Source of the DNA: Basidiobolus meristosporus CBS 931.73
Taxonomy: Eukaryota > Basidiobolomycota > Basidiobolomycetes > Basidiobolales > Basidiobolaceae
Reading direction: 5' to 3'
Length of the DNA: 64,000 nucleotides
Assembly: GCA_002104905.1 (NCBI GenBank)
Contig: MCFE01000144.1
Span: 91,027-155,026 of the forward strand
Position numbers and translations under genes: made by a program. Under the pieces are notes generated by a model that did no database searches, had not been told where the DNA came from, and saw only the letters and a list, made by a program, of their open reading frames with translations. Numbering within the stretch: position 1 is the stretch's first letter; each line of letters starts with the position of its first letter. Below are positions 38,403-49,723 of the stretch, one piece after another.

Positions 38403-39138
38403 GCTTTCGTGGGGAAACCTAGGCACGGGTGTACTTGGCGAACGGTGGTAAGATAAATATTACGGCAGGTGAACGTGACGATGTACAATCACAAATCGAT
38501 TGGGAAAAAAAGGAGGAAACACCGGAGTTCTCAATGGAAAATAGAAAAATCAAACAAAAACAATGGCATGGCTACGGTCACGGTCCCTCCCAGAGATTCA
38601 ATGTGTTTCTCACTCTATATCCCTCTGGTATTGTCAACATCAACAGCCATGTTTCACTCACAACAGCCCAGTGGCCAATTGGAAGGTGTCATCTCCTCAC
38701 CCACGCATACACACACCAGCACATACATATCTGCCGTGGACTGATCGAACGGTCATGGTGGGTAATATATATGGAAGTTTATATAGATACGCTGGTGTCC
38801 GTTGAAGGAGAAGCGAACGAGATGTCAACAAAAGACGGAATAATATGTAAAAGAAAGCCAACAATCAGGTAAAACCAAAATTTATCCTTCTCTTCTACCC
38901 TCTTTGATGTGAAGTTGACTCGCCCCAACCCTCGCCGATACCCTCATTACATCACCTCAATACTATGGTAGAAGAAATTAGATTACCCTACTCTATGTTC
39001 ACGGTTGGTTATGCAGGAAATACTCTTGTGAAATGAACTTGAAATAATCACGAACGGTCTGGCGGCCCTGGGGCGACGTCCTACTATAAAAGCTGATCAA
39101 AATCAAACCACAAGACAACTCGGAGAGCCAGCTACTAT
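38403..39138. other. POB3 promoter and 3' flank of next gene
   Basis: About 730 bases with no supported gene. Confidence 0.4.
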
Positions 39139-39678
39139 TCAACTTACTACTAAGATCGCGACAAGTATGATGACAAGCAACACGATGATGGTGGCGAAAA
39201 TCCCGTAGAAAAAACGTTTCGACTTGTACCACTTCACCTCCTTGACCTCCACACTCACGTTGCCCTGCTCGAGCTGGGAGTCAACTCGGGGGGTGACAGG
39301 CTTCTCGCTGATCTTCGCCAAGGTGAAGTCGGATATCAGCTTGCTTGTCCGGATAGAGTTGTCCAACGAAAAGAACTCCTCGTTGCCTATCGCTTGTTTG
39401 TACAGATTTTCCCTTCTGATCTCGTCGTTGTATTCATGATAGCTGATCGCCCTCTCTGGCTTGACGGTGGTGTCTAGCAGTGTGCTCATACGCATGGTTT
39501 TGCGCAACAATGCGCTCAAGTCTTCATCCGGGGCATCATTGAGCTTGGATGATTTGGTCAAACTACGGCCCAAGACGCTCCCGATCTTGGTCGTGCTGGA
39601 GAAGGTGATCCCTTTCTCCGACTCTTTGGGCTGGCCATTGGTGACCAAATTGGGGGCCATCACTGGGTTGGCTAGCAT
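39139..39678 (-). CDS. Tail-anchored membrane protein of unknown function
   Basis: A single-exon 179-residue protein. Residues 1-150 are hydrophilic, and residues about 155-178 form one strong transmembrane segment after a YKSKR stop-transfer-like flank, ending almost at the C-terminus: a tail-anchor layout as in SNAREs. The cytosolic part has two weakly amphipathic stretches (LSALLRKTMRMSTLL and NEEFFSLDNSIRTSKLISDF). I see no canonical SNARE heptads with a central Gln or Arg, so I leave it unassigned. A GTAAGT just before the stop could be a splice donor to another exon, but I found no good continuation. Confidence 0.65.
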   Translation of the reverse strand: MLANPVMAPNLVTNGQPKESEKGITFSSTTKIGSVLGRSLTKSSKLNDAPDEDLSALLRKTMRMSTLLDTTVKPERAISYHEYNDEIRRENLYKQAIGNEEFFSLDNSIRTSKLISDFTLAKISEKPVTPRVDSQLEQGNVSVEVKEVKWYKSKRFFYGIFATIIVLLVIILVAILVVS

Positions 39679-40227
39679 CGCTTTGGTAGTAGAGGGATGG
39701 CTGGTTGGGCAGAAGAGGGATGGATGTGGTGTGAAAGACTAATGAGACAAGGCCGTACGCCGTTGAAGTATCATGAACAATTAGGACACGTGTGGTAATT
39801 AAGAGAAATCAGATGGACTGGGGAAAAGGGGAAGGGTTAGAAAAGGATTCATGATTGTCAAGAGTGTGAGGCAGATGAGCTCAAACTCTCGCTGTACTCC
39901 CTATGTGCACTTTTGATGCCGCCATCACAGTAATCACCAACGTCGCCTCAAATAGAATCCCGCAGGATGTGTGTCGCTGTAAAACTGCTTCCAGAGGCAA
40001 CCCTCCTAAAACTGCGCACAGAAAATCGGATTTGTGTGTTCAGCATTAATTAAATGTCATCTCGCCAGCACATCAGACTGCTGCTTGTCCCATGTCAACC
40101 CAACCCTAGCCCCAGCTCGCACGCGTCTCTTTGGTGGCATGATCTAGACTACACTTTATTATGGAGCGGGTGATCATCGCAGTTCTTTACAATGTTGGGT
40201 AAATGTACACGGTATATCAGCAGTTGT
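39679..40227. other. Intergenic region before CDC16 stop
   Basis: Promoter of the tail-anchored protein gene and 3' flank of CDC16; nothing else seen. Confidence 0.4.
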
Positions 40228-42578
40228 TTACATTGGAAGCAATGATGCAAAATCGGTACTCGCGGCATCTTCGAGAGCGCAGTTTAACAGTTCAATCGTT
40301 TGGGAGTTATTGGGCTCAATGCTCAGCGACTGTGGAAAGATGGTGTTAGCGGGGGATCGGGTGGTGGATGGGGGTGGGATGAATCAATACCTCGTGATAC
40401 TGCATGATGGCCTCGTCCAGTTCACCCTTGACGTAATGGATGAACCCAATGGCTGCGATCACGTCAGGGAGCTTCGACTGTAACTTCAGTGCCTTGTTGA
40501 AGAAGCGCAAGGCGTCCTCGAAGCGGCTGCACAGAATCACATCAAAATCCGCGCTACTTGATCGGCAGTAATGGAAAACGTCACTTACCCAACCTTGCGA
40601 TAAACATGGCCCAGGTTCACCCAGATCGAGAGCAGAAGCTTCTGGGTGGCATTGATCTGCTCGCACACCGAGTTGGCCTCCTCGAGATACTCTATGGCAT
40701 GATCGTACCTAGGAATTAGCTGGATCAGTACTTCCGTCGAGCTCGGGAGCTGGATCATTCTCCTTACAGTTGGCTCTGGTAATACACAACGCCGAGTTCG
40801 TTTAGCAGGCATGGATCGCCATTGCAGATCTTGTAGCTGGCTTGCAAGTACTCCTCCGCAAGAGCACAGTTATTGGAGTGAAGCTGTTGCATGCCGATAA
40901 ATAGGGCAGGTAGATGGCTCCTGGTGAGATCCGAGAGGTTAGCTCCGTTTCATCTGTCCATTTGTTCCATCGCTTACCCCTGGAAAAGCCTGGCCGCAGT
41001 AGAGTACGCGGAGATCGCTTGATCATGCTCCCCCTCGATGGCAAATGAATGGGCGAATCCTAGCCAGGCTGGGCCAAAGTTGGAGTCCATGGTTGAAGCC
41101 TTGCTAAAGTAGCGTCTTGCCTCCGGGATTTTGGTGACGCTCAAGTAATAGCACCCAACTGCAAACCAGCTGACGGGCGAATTGGGGATGTTGTCAACCA
41201 AGTGGTGGCCTAGGTAGAACAGCTTGTTCTTCATATCCAGCTCGTACATGCATGAGATGTGTGTGGGCAGACAGGCTAGATTGAAGGAGTCCCCGTCCAG
41301 AATTCTAACGATGGTGAGTGGCTGGACTAGACTGTGGTTCTCTGGGTCACTTACTTGGTGGTAATCTCCAAGCACTTCTTGAAGTCGCACTTGAAGTAAT
41401 ACGTTTCAGCCTTGCTGAACATCACATCCGAGTTGCTGGCCAACTTGTATTCGGTTTCTAAGGTATTTACAGCGGTTTCGAAGCTTTCCTCGTGAGCATA
41501 CTGCCGAGATTTCTATTAAGATACGGGCACGGTGGCGGCAAAGGCACATCGGGATACTGACCTTTTTGAGCTTAGTGGTGTATAGGAGTTTGATCAGCTG
41601 GGCGTCTTCGGTTGTATGTTCATTGTATTGTAGCGATTGAAGCAGCTTACGCTCTTAATCAGGAGGGTAATCCAGTTAGCTCGACTCGATATGCAAGAGA
41701 TTTCATGTAGGCGTGCTACCTTCCTCATCAGTAAGCATGTGATTTCCGATCAATGCCTGGAAGGCCTGTATAGAATATTCATCTAAGTTAGGGTTCCCGT
41801 GGTATGATTTGCCCTCCGACTGTTACCTCGTAGCATTTGACATCGATGAGCAAGGCCTCTTTGTAGCACTCTTTGGCTCGATCAAGCTTCCCTTGTTTTG
41901 TGTAGATTACTCCGCGCAGGTAGCACATAGAGGCTTCTAGCTTGACTCCTCCATCAGTATTCTTGACTTTGGGTATGGACTCTACTCCTAAGGTGCCAAC
42001 TATAGTTGAGCCTTGCGTACAATATATACTTCCACCAACAAACGTGAAGCAGGTACCTGAATTGTTCTTGAAGGGATTTTCCTCTCCGAGGATTTCTAAC
42101 GCTTCTCCCCATTTCTCTAGTTTTATCTGGATAGAATAAGTTGTAAGCGAGAGGACGGAGAAGACTGATGCTGTAGCTACTCACGGAACATTGGGCGGCC
42201 AAGTATCTACAGGCTACACTGGATTTGAGCAAGTGTCGTCGTTGTAGTAATTTCGCTGCTCGAGTGTATTGGTTCGTCAAGAAGTAGACTTGAGCTAGCC
42301 AGAACACATCGTTGGGGTCCGCTAAATCGGTGAGGTTAGAACGGACAGGGTTCGAGGAGCTGACAGGACGGTTTTCACATACATGTCATGGAGAGCACTT
42401 TATCCCCCCAGAAAATCGCGGTCTCGTATAAATGTTGCTGCAGCGCATCGTGCCTCCACATACGAAGCTTGTCAGGTAAAGTGGGCGTGTTGTAGCTATA
42501 GCTCAAGTCGGTTAGCGAAGGGGAGTACGGTGAAGAGCCACTAATGGTAAAGGGAGTTGGAGAGTTCAGTGGATTCAT
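40228..42578 (-). CDS. CDC16: APC/C subunit Cdc16/Apc6 (TPR protein)
   Basis: About twelve exons separated by short introns can be followed from MNPLNSP at 42578 to the stop at 40228. Diagnostic stretches match Cdc16/Apc6/Cut9: [98 protein letters not shown] and NLGHVYRK. They form consecutive tetratricopeptide repeats. Cdc16 is a scaffold TPR subunit of the anaphase-promoting complex, the ubiquitin ligase that destroys cyclin B and securin. The C-terminus after the last TPR ([18 protein letters not shown]) is short, without the long tail seen in animals. Possible extra coding exon upstream: see 42868-42948. Confidence 0.92.
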
Positions 42579-43527
42579 GGCTGCAGTATATTCCCCAGAT
42601 TTCTAAAACGTACAAGGACGACGATTCAGCTGAACCATATGGTCGTTATACTCTGGAATACCTCTTTGTTTTGTTATGATTGTCTGTTTTTATGGTTGAT
42701 CTGATACGAACAAATCCAGTTAATTTCTTTGCGTATTTACGGATTAGCTACGCAGCTAACTTAACCATCATTGCTGATAGATGGATTTGTCATGGTGTAA
42801 AGTGGTAAGGGAGGGTCAATCAATAGTAATGCATCCAAAAGTGGGATTTAAAAGGAAAGTCACTTACCATAAGCAGAAAGATTGACTTGGCCTGATCGAT
42901 GCTTGTTCTTCCGTCTTTCGATGAATCAAAAATCCTTTGAAAATCCATCGAAAATTCATTAACCTTGATTAGGAACCCTGGATATTGGGAAGTGCAAGGA
43001 CCGAAATAGTGTAACAATCGATGCAGTCGCTATGGTCCCTTGCCACAACCTTACTCCAGAGGCATATTAATGTTGCCATATCCAGGTTCCTTTAAAACCA
43101 GCGTTGGCGTGAAACGATGTTACTATATTAAACACCACATGCATCCGCAATAGCCCGGGAAATAAGACAATTAACAGGTAAAAGAAATGATCTTCCAACG
43201 TGCTACTCCAGGAAAATAAGGTTATTAACGCTCATGGGAGATGGTTCGCGAGGTGATTGCTTCATTCTACAGCCTTGGACCTCTACGATATTCTCCGAAC
43301 TACTATCAACACTCTGACATCGCTTTCGAGTGTTGCCACAGCTTTTCGTTCTTGCAGATCCTTCATATAGACAAATGCGTTAGTCTGAGCGAACCGTAGA
43401 AGACTCCAGACGCATGGGTGGCTTTCCTTCAGCCCAGTACCATAATGGGAAGATGGAAAGTGATTGGATTTCTTGCATATAAATACCCGGTGCTCGCTAC
43501 GGTCGTAACCAGAAAAATCCAACTACC
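42579..43527. other. Divergent intergenic region with a possible upstream CDC16 exon
   Basis: Between CDC16 and the phosphatase gene. An open minus-strand segment at 42948-42868 encodes 27 residues from an ATG and ends at a perfect GTAAGT donor; a TTTTAG acceptor at 42603-42605 would join it in frame to the CDC16 start. The 265-base intron would be much longer than any other here, so it may be a 5' UTR intron or chance. Confidence 0.35.
43478..43485 (+). promoter_or_regulatory. TATA box of the phosphatase gene
   Basis: TATAAATA, 43 bases before the ATG, the same sequence and spacing as at THI4. Confidence 0.6.
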
Positions 43528-44972
43528 ATGAGATATCAAACAGCGGCCTTGATCTCTTTGAGCTGCCTTTCAGTTGCCTTGGCCAACTACGAGGTTGGAG
43601 TCAATGAGTACTACTGTTCAGCCGCAACCCCGGATGCCAAGACATATACCATACCTGTATGTGTAAACCACCTGAATCAGAGCCAATGCAGATCTAACCT
43701 CTTTTCTAGAAAGATATGGAGCTCAAGCACGTCCAAGTGATTGTACGCCATGGTGATCGCACCCCCATCTCCATCCTGCCACAGCAAGCAGAGCACAATG
43801 TTTTCTGGAACTGTACCGACGAGACTCCGGAGTACAACCACCTTAAGCTTTATGGGTCCAACTCCAATGAGATCTACAATCAGATCCTTGACAACGCGGC
43901 ATTCAACCCTTATGCCAAAGAGTACCTCCTGGGTACCTGCATGACAGGTCAACTGACCCCCAAGGGAATGCGCCAAAAAGAGCACGTCGGAAAGGAACTC
44001 CGTAAGATCTACGTCGACAAGCTGGGTTACCTTCCCAAATCTTTGAACAAGAGAAACCTGAAGAAAAGTATCTTCGTGCGTCACACCGAGAAAACGTAAG
44101 TGAAGTTCTTGGCTTGATTCTTCAATGGATGCATCCTAATCGTTCCTCACGCCACTAGACGCACCAAGCATACAGCCATCTCCCTCGTGTCTGGTCTTTA
44201 TCCCAGCAACAAATTAAAGGGAAAGCTGGCCATCCCCTTCTATACTCTTCCTGAGCATATCGAGACGATGCTGTCGCAGCCAGGCCAATGCCCTCGCCTC
44301 TCGAAGATTCAAAAGGACATGCTCAATGAGCCAAGCTACAACGAGTATTGGGACGGCCAACAAGAAACAAAGAAGAAGATGGATGCGATCCTTCAAACCG
44401 AAAATACTCCAGCTTATCAGACCAAGAGTCTAGTGCGCTATATGGACGAGTTCCGCCCACTGGCATGCAACAACTTCCCATTGCCTTGCAATCTCAACAA
44501 CAAGAGTGAATGTATCACCAATGAGATGGCCGTTCAGTCCTATGTTGGAAACGACTTCGAAGCCACTTGGACAATGAGAGATTCCCCACTTGCCGCCGAA
44601 GCTAACCGGCTCGGAATCGGACTCTTCTTGTCAGAGTTGCGTCAAAGCATCCTTGACTCCATCAAGGACTGCAAGAAGACCCCAGCCAAAATGGAGATCT
44701 TCTCCGGACACGACACTACAGTTCAGCCGCTTTTGGGTGTCCTCAAGGCAGAGGACTTCAGATGGCCACCTTATGCTTCAAACCTCATCGTTGAAGTCTG
44801 GCAAGAGAAGCGCAGTGACAAGGCGTATATCCGAATCCTGTTCAACGGTGAAGTACTCAAGAGCCCAGTCTGTGACTTCAGCCTTTGCCCACTGGAGACA
44901 TTCATGAAGCTTGCCGACCAATATATTCCCAAGAACTTTGTAGAAGAATGTAAACTTACCGAGGAGGCCTAA
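43528..44972 (+). CDS. Secreted histidine acid phosphatase (PXYLP1/ACPL2-like)
   Basis: Three exons (43528-43656, 43710-44095, 44159-44972) encode 442 residues. Residues 1-19 are a signal peptide ending SVALA. The active-site motif RHGDRTP has the nucleophile His57; GHDTT at 355-359 supplies the proton-donor Asp357. These define branch 2 histidine phosphatases. The insert between them with GQLTPKGMRQKEHVGKELR resembles the acid-phosphatase-like/2-phosphoxylose phosphatase group rather than phytases. About ten Cys in the mature chain and few N-glycosylation sites (NCTD, NKSE) fit an exported enzyme; there is no ER-retention signal or membrane anchor. Natural substrate unknown, probably extracellular phosphate esters. 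Confidence 0.9.
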
Positions 44973-45649
44973 CTTGCTTTGAATGGTCGTGGTTTTATTT
45001 CTAAAATATAAGTACATTACTTTGGGTATTTTGCCAATGATAATCTACTGGTACATGGCCATATCAATGATTAGGTTAAGGAGAAGGATTCCATTTCGAG
45101 CTGATTCTCTTTTCTTGATTGGGTCAATGTGTGTGGTGGATTGGAGCCGATCGTGTTCCTTACTTTGGTAAATGTATGAGGACTGAATTAGGAAATAGCA
45201 CTTCCCATCCGCCCAAGGGTCGTTTGGAAACACCACGAATTGGGCTTCCTTTATGCCAGGGAATGAAAATGCGTAACTAATATATCAAACTCTATTGCAC
45301 ACTCGACGTGTATAGTTCATAGGAAGCGTACCCAAAGTCTATAGCGGCAACGCATTTGGCTCCTGTGGGTGCAGTATATAAGCATTGTGGTTGAGGATGT
45401 CTAATTGAATCCGGCGCTTGAACTTGGTTACATAATTTCTATTCCAGAGATAATTCCAATGGGAATATTCATATTGGTACTTGACAAGGTAGCCCCATTT
45501 GTATGATGCCACCAACACTGAGTACACCATTAGCACTGCAGGACATTTATATCCAGAACTAGACTGTGTCTACTGCCACACTGGTCATAAGTCATACATC
45601 CAGCCTACCTATGTGTGATATTATTGTTTATCACTTAGTTACAATATGC
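44973..45649. other. Edge of the gene island
   Basis: 3' flank of the phosphatase, then sequence in which CpG falls off after about 45420. No gene seen. Confidence 0.4.
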
Positions 45650-45855
45650 TCAAGAAGATTACAAGAATATGTCAGGTACTGAGCCTCTTGGGCCACTTTG
45701 AGATTATTTATGTTCCAAATACCTGACATTTTGGTGAAAATATTCCAAGAAAGTCTAGACATGAATTTTTGGCTTCAAATAATGAAGCATATATGCTATT
45801 ATCCTAGCAACTAAGCTAATGATAACATTTAGGTATTAGTAAAACATTTACAGCA
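45650..45855 (-). repeat. Partial copia LTR
   Basis: Matches the right two-thirds of the LTRs at 2162-2509 and 6457-6806, including ...ACCTGACATTTTGGTGAAAA..., and ends TTTACAGCA where they end TTTACAACA. No internal region is attached. Confidence 0.75.
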
Positions 45856-45939
45856 ACCTACAGCTGTTAATCAATCTCAGCATATAGTGGTAATGTTGCC
45901 ACATGAGTATCAGAGATATTAAATTTAACTAGGAGAACT

Positions 45940-46240
45940 AGTAGATTGCAACACATTCACTCAATGATTAATTGAAATTAAAGTGCTATAGGCAGTTTTA
46001 CATGGTCTTGACATAATAAGCGGACAAAATACCTGTAATAAGGTGTCAACAATATGTGTTCAAGGCTTGAAGCTCATTAGACAACTTAGATATCTGTCAT
46101 GTCCTGTGTACCATATTTCTGTTGGTGAAATACTTCAAGTAAGCCCTAATACAAAGCTCACACAAATTCTCTAACATTTGTGTATATTGATCTAAGTTAC
46201 TAAGTAATGCCGCTCTTCAGGTGTAATTGCAAAATTCTCA
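45940..46240 (-). repeat. Second partial copia LTR
   Basis: Another diverged copy in the same orientation, recognisable from the TTTTACATGGTCTTGACAT and TTGGTGAAATA words. The two copies stand 85 bases apart. Confidence 0.65.
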
Positions 46241-47786
46241 AGTGATACTTCTAGTAGAGCTTGATGATGTCATTAAGACTTCCAGTAGTATCCAGAACCT
46301 TCTGGAACACCACAATTAGGAGTCAATTAGCCAGTGAAAAAGGTATATAAGGGAAACACTGCCTCAACAATAAACCCCCATCCATTTTGCAATATTCCAA
46401 CTTGCCAATCAAGATGATCCCTGCTACCTGTTGCTGACTAATCTCTCAGTACCAGACCAGAGGACACTCTCAGAAGACCATGCTGACAGCCAGCTGTCCT
46501 TGGGGGCACTACCTGTGAGGAATGCTTGGTGAAGATACCATTTAAAATATTTGATTCTTTTCCAATTTTCTGTCTTTATAACCATTGGGCAAATTGGCAT
46601 TCCTATTAAGAGCCTGCTGGTGGAGTTTACAGTTGTCTTGTCTTTGAAAGCTTTGGTATGTTGCCATCTCAACAGATGCTGAACTCATCATATACTTTTC
46701 TGATTACTCACAAACAACACAAGAAAGCAACCAGACAACATTCCAGAAATGCATGTGAGAGCAAGAAGAAGATGCATCAACCATCAGCATGCAAACTGGC
46801 ATCAGATGGTAGCCTTGAATCATTGATAACACAACTTAGCTTCATGCTAAATGGAAAAATGCACCAAAGTTCAATCAGTGACAAGTCAAGTCAGATATAT
46901 AGCTAAAGATCAGCAATCAGCGTAGATCTTCACAGTATCTGCATCTAATGCTTAGCAGTCCAACTAGTGAGTAAGCTGCTGATAACCTAAGAGTTGAAGC
47001 TATGCCTACTCATAATGTTGCATATTTTAACTTACTTGGATAGGAGAAACATATTTGATCCTAACAATTTCTAAGTCATATAGACTTGTAAATGCATGTA
47101 TTCAGCATTGCCAAGATACACTGATTCTTTCTGAGCATGGCTGTACTTTGATGTTTAGAGCTACTCTCACTACACAGAGTCTCATACCTACATGTGGAAG
47201 CTCTTGAACAGCTAACATCTTGTTCAGCAGGTTTTACTGAGATATATGGCCACTTTTTTTGTCAGCCAATCCAAGTAATTAGCATTATGTGGCAGTAGAG
47301 ATATCTTAGATTTAGGCAACTATCTATCAAGTGATCACAACCAAAGCTCTATGCTACATGACTGAAGCATCACTCAGTATCAAATACACAATACCCCTGG
47401 TAACAATGAAGGTCAATAACCTGGACTGTAGGCACCACTGCATGTAGTGGGCCAAGTAGTATATTTTATATATTTAGTGAGGCTGCAATCAGCTGCAAGC
47501 AACACATCTTTGCCAAAGAGCTGCTGGCTCTACTTACATGCAAAGCTTTGTGACATCTTTGTATCCTGCACAAAAACAGCCAATTTGTAAAAGTTAGCAG
47601 GTTTTTTCAGACTGGTGTTTCAATAAGCACAAATACAGTCATTGCTCAATTGGCAGATTCTAGGGATAATGATTTTATGACTGCTACAGTGGGTACATGG
47701 TGCTTGGGGCATGTGGTGGCAACAATTAGTATAAAGACTATGAAGAATAGCAAGTGTATCAAGCACTGCATTTCTGCTTGTCAATA
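46241..47786. other. CpG-free, gene-free sequence left of the LINE
   Basis: No supported gene. Short frames at 46424-46672 (minus) and 46658-46906 (plus) resemble nothing I know. After about 46921 no CpG is seen until beyond the LINE. Part of 47640-47786 may belong to the LINE target or tail. Confidence 0.45.
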
Positions 47787-47822
47787 TTAGGGTTGGGGTA
47801 GGGTTAGGGTAGGGTAGGGGGG
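47787..47822. repeat. Telomere-like array at the LINE 3' end
   Basis: The plus strand reads as a mix of TTAGGG, TTGGGG and TAGGG units. On the LINE's own (minus) strand it is the C-rich CCCTAA strand, and it begins about 25 bases after the element's AATAAA signal. Confidence 0.85.
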
Positions 47823-47846
47823 AGACAGTCACCAACAGGTAAAATC

Positions 47847-47852
47847 TTTATT
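47847..47852 (-). terminator. Polyadenylation signal of the LINE
   Basis: AATAAA on the minus strand, 25 bases after the RT stop codon and 25 bases before the telomere-like array. Confidence 0.6.
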
Positions 47853-47876
47853 TCAGTTGAAACAAAGAAGCCAGCA

Positions 47877-49661
47877 CTACTGTTGTAGCTTTGATACAAG
47901 AGTGTGTAGCTGAGGGGAATTGGTAGGTAAGTTAATAAGAAGTAATGATAGCTCTTCAGTGCTCAAGACACTGTTCAGTGGGAAGGGGGGTAGCAAGAGA
48001 GGTAAGAATGACTTGTGAACAACATTAATGAGGGGAATGTGATAAGGATTGATATTCATCATAAAGGGAGTGTGCTGCTGCAGATATTGCTGCCAAAGGT
48101 CTGTCAAGTACTTCAGGTAGGCCAGCTTGGGTTTTTCTGACTGCAGAATAAATTGAGCCAACTTCTTGACTTCAGGATCTCCAAGTATAGTTCTCCAGCA
48201 GGAGCCAGGTGTAGTGTGGTGTGTTCTCTTCCAGGCATTAATCAGTGGGCTGTTGCAGTGGTGAAGTCTGAGATATAATCTGGTTCTGAGGTAGAGAAGT
48301 CTGATCTTATAGGGCATAAACCCAAAAGCACCAAGAATAGCATGTCTGTAGGGGCATTCAGGCAAATGAGGCACCAAGGAGGTAATGCACCACACTGCAA
48401 ACTTGTCAAGCTTAGTGCACTCTCTAGAAGTAAGAGTGAGAAGTGGTAAGCCAAATTCCAGGACAGGGAAGACAAACTGCTTGAGTAAAAGGAGGCAGCT
48501 GGGAGCTGAAGTTGTAGGAGGAGTAACAGCCAGTAGCTTGTGGAGTGCCTGTCTTGCCAGGATAATTCTCTTCTTCAGGTGTGCTCCAGAGTCTAGTCCA
48601 GTAGGAAGGAAAGGAAAGCTAAGATATGTAGCAGAAACTTGAGCAGGTAGAGTGGAGTTCTCCAAGTTGATGGGAGAGCCCAAAGGTACTGTCTTTGCAA
48701 TGGAAAGCTGGAGATTATTCTTCTGCAGATACTGGTGGATGGTCTGGGAGTCTTGTTGCACATTGGAGGAGGATATTCTGATGTCATCAGCAAAGAGAGT
48801 AGCCAGGCAGTCAGCTGAGAGTCTTGGGAAATCATTCAGCAAGATGGCAAACAGTATAGGACCAAGCACAGAGCCTTGAACCACTCCATTAGGAACTGAG
48901 AGCACAGCTGATTGCTCACTTGGGTGAAGAATTCTTGCTTGTGGATCCAGAAACAGAGACCTGACAAGGAGGGTGAGAGAGGTACTGGAGAAGCATTGCA
49001 ACTTGGACCAAAGCAGATTTCTATCAACCAAATCAAAGGCCTTAGTAATATCAAACAGAACAGAGGGATACTTGCACTGGAGACAGTGATCTTGGCTAAG
49101 TATGACTGCATATTCCAAGGAGAGGCCAGGAACAAAGCCAAACTGTGCAGGGTGAAACTTGAGGGAGTCAGAGTAGAGCTCCTGAGCAAGCAGAAGCTCA
49201 AACACCTTTCTGCAGGTGGGCAGCAGAGATATTGGCCTGTAGGAGCTAGGATCCAGGTGCTTTTCTTTACCCTTGTACAGTGGCAGAACATTTGCAAAGG
49301 ACCATTCCTCAGGAGTAGAAAGCTGGGCTGAGCATTGTTGAAACAGTGGAAGCAGAAGTGCAGACATGGCCTTGGTACTAGTCTTCAGAAGCTCATAGGA
49401 GATTGTGTCTACACCTGGAGCAGTAGAGTTGCAAAGCCTCTTGAGCACATTTTGGATTCTCCCTTGATCAAGTGCAAGTGGGATGGGCAGAGTCTTGAAG
49501 TCAGGATGAAAGCCAGGAGTTGAGTACTGCTTTGTAGAGAAGAAGATGTTAGCCAGCTGTTCTGTTGAAGGTAACTTCCTGGAAGAGGGCCTCATTCCCC
49601 TGTAGAGTCTTGATACTGTTATTGTAATAGAGTTGGGAGATTGCAGAGGCAAAGAACTCAT
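47877..49661 (-). CDS. LINE reverse transcriptase (ORF2, C-terminal part)
   Basis: A 594-residue open frame. RT landmarks in order: YRPISLLPTCRKVFE, FGFVPGLS, FDITKAFDLVDR with the first catalytic Asp, GVVQGSVLGPILFAI, and FADDIRIS with the catalytic Asp pair. A CpG-free sequence of 1.8 kb that keeps an open frame and all catalytic residues implies recent activity or purifying selection. The preceding endonuclease frame is offset by a 1-base shift, so the protein as drawn starts at an internal Met. Confidence 0.9.
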   Translation of the reverse strand: MSSLPLQSPNSITITVSRLYRGMRPSSRKLPSTEQLANIFFSTKQYSTPGFHPDFKTLPIPLALDQGRIQNVLKRLCNSTAPGVDTISYELLKTSTKAMSALLLPLFQQCSAQLSTPEEWSFANVLPLYKGKEKHLDPSSYRPISLLPTCRKVFELLLAQELYSDSLKFHPAQFGFVPGLSLEYAVILSQDHCLQCKYPSVLFDITKAFDLVDRNLLWSKLQCFSSTSLTLLVRSLFLDPQARILHPSEQSAVLSVPNGVVQGSVLGPILFAILLNDFPRLSADCLATLFADDIRISSSNVQQDSQTIHQYLQKNNLQLSIAKTVPLGSPINLENSTLPAQVSATYLSFPFLPTGLDSGAHLKKRIILARQALHKLLAVTPPTTSAPSCLLLLKQFVFPVLEFGLPLLTLTSRECTKLDKFAVWCITSLVPHLPECPYRHAILGAFGFMPYKIRLLYLRTRLYLRLHHCNSPLINAWKRTHHTTPGSCWRTILGDPEVKKLAQFILQSEKPKLAYLKYLTDLWQQYLQQHTPFMMNINPYHIPLINVVHKSFLPLLLPPFPLNSVLSTEELSLLLINLPTNSPQLHTLVSKLQQ

Positions 49662-49723
49662 AATATGATCCCAGAGCTGAGTATGCAGAGTGTGGTGAGT
49701 TGCCTTGGAGTGGTGTATGGCTG

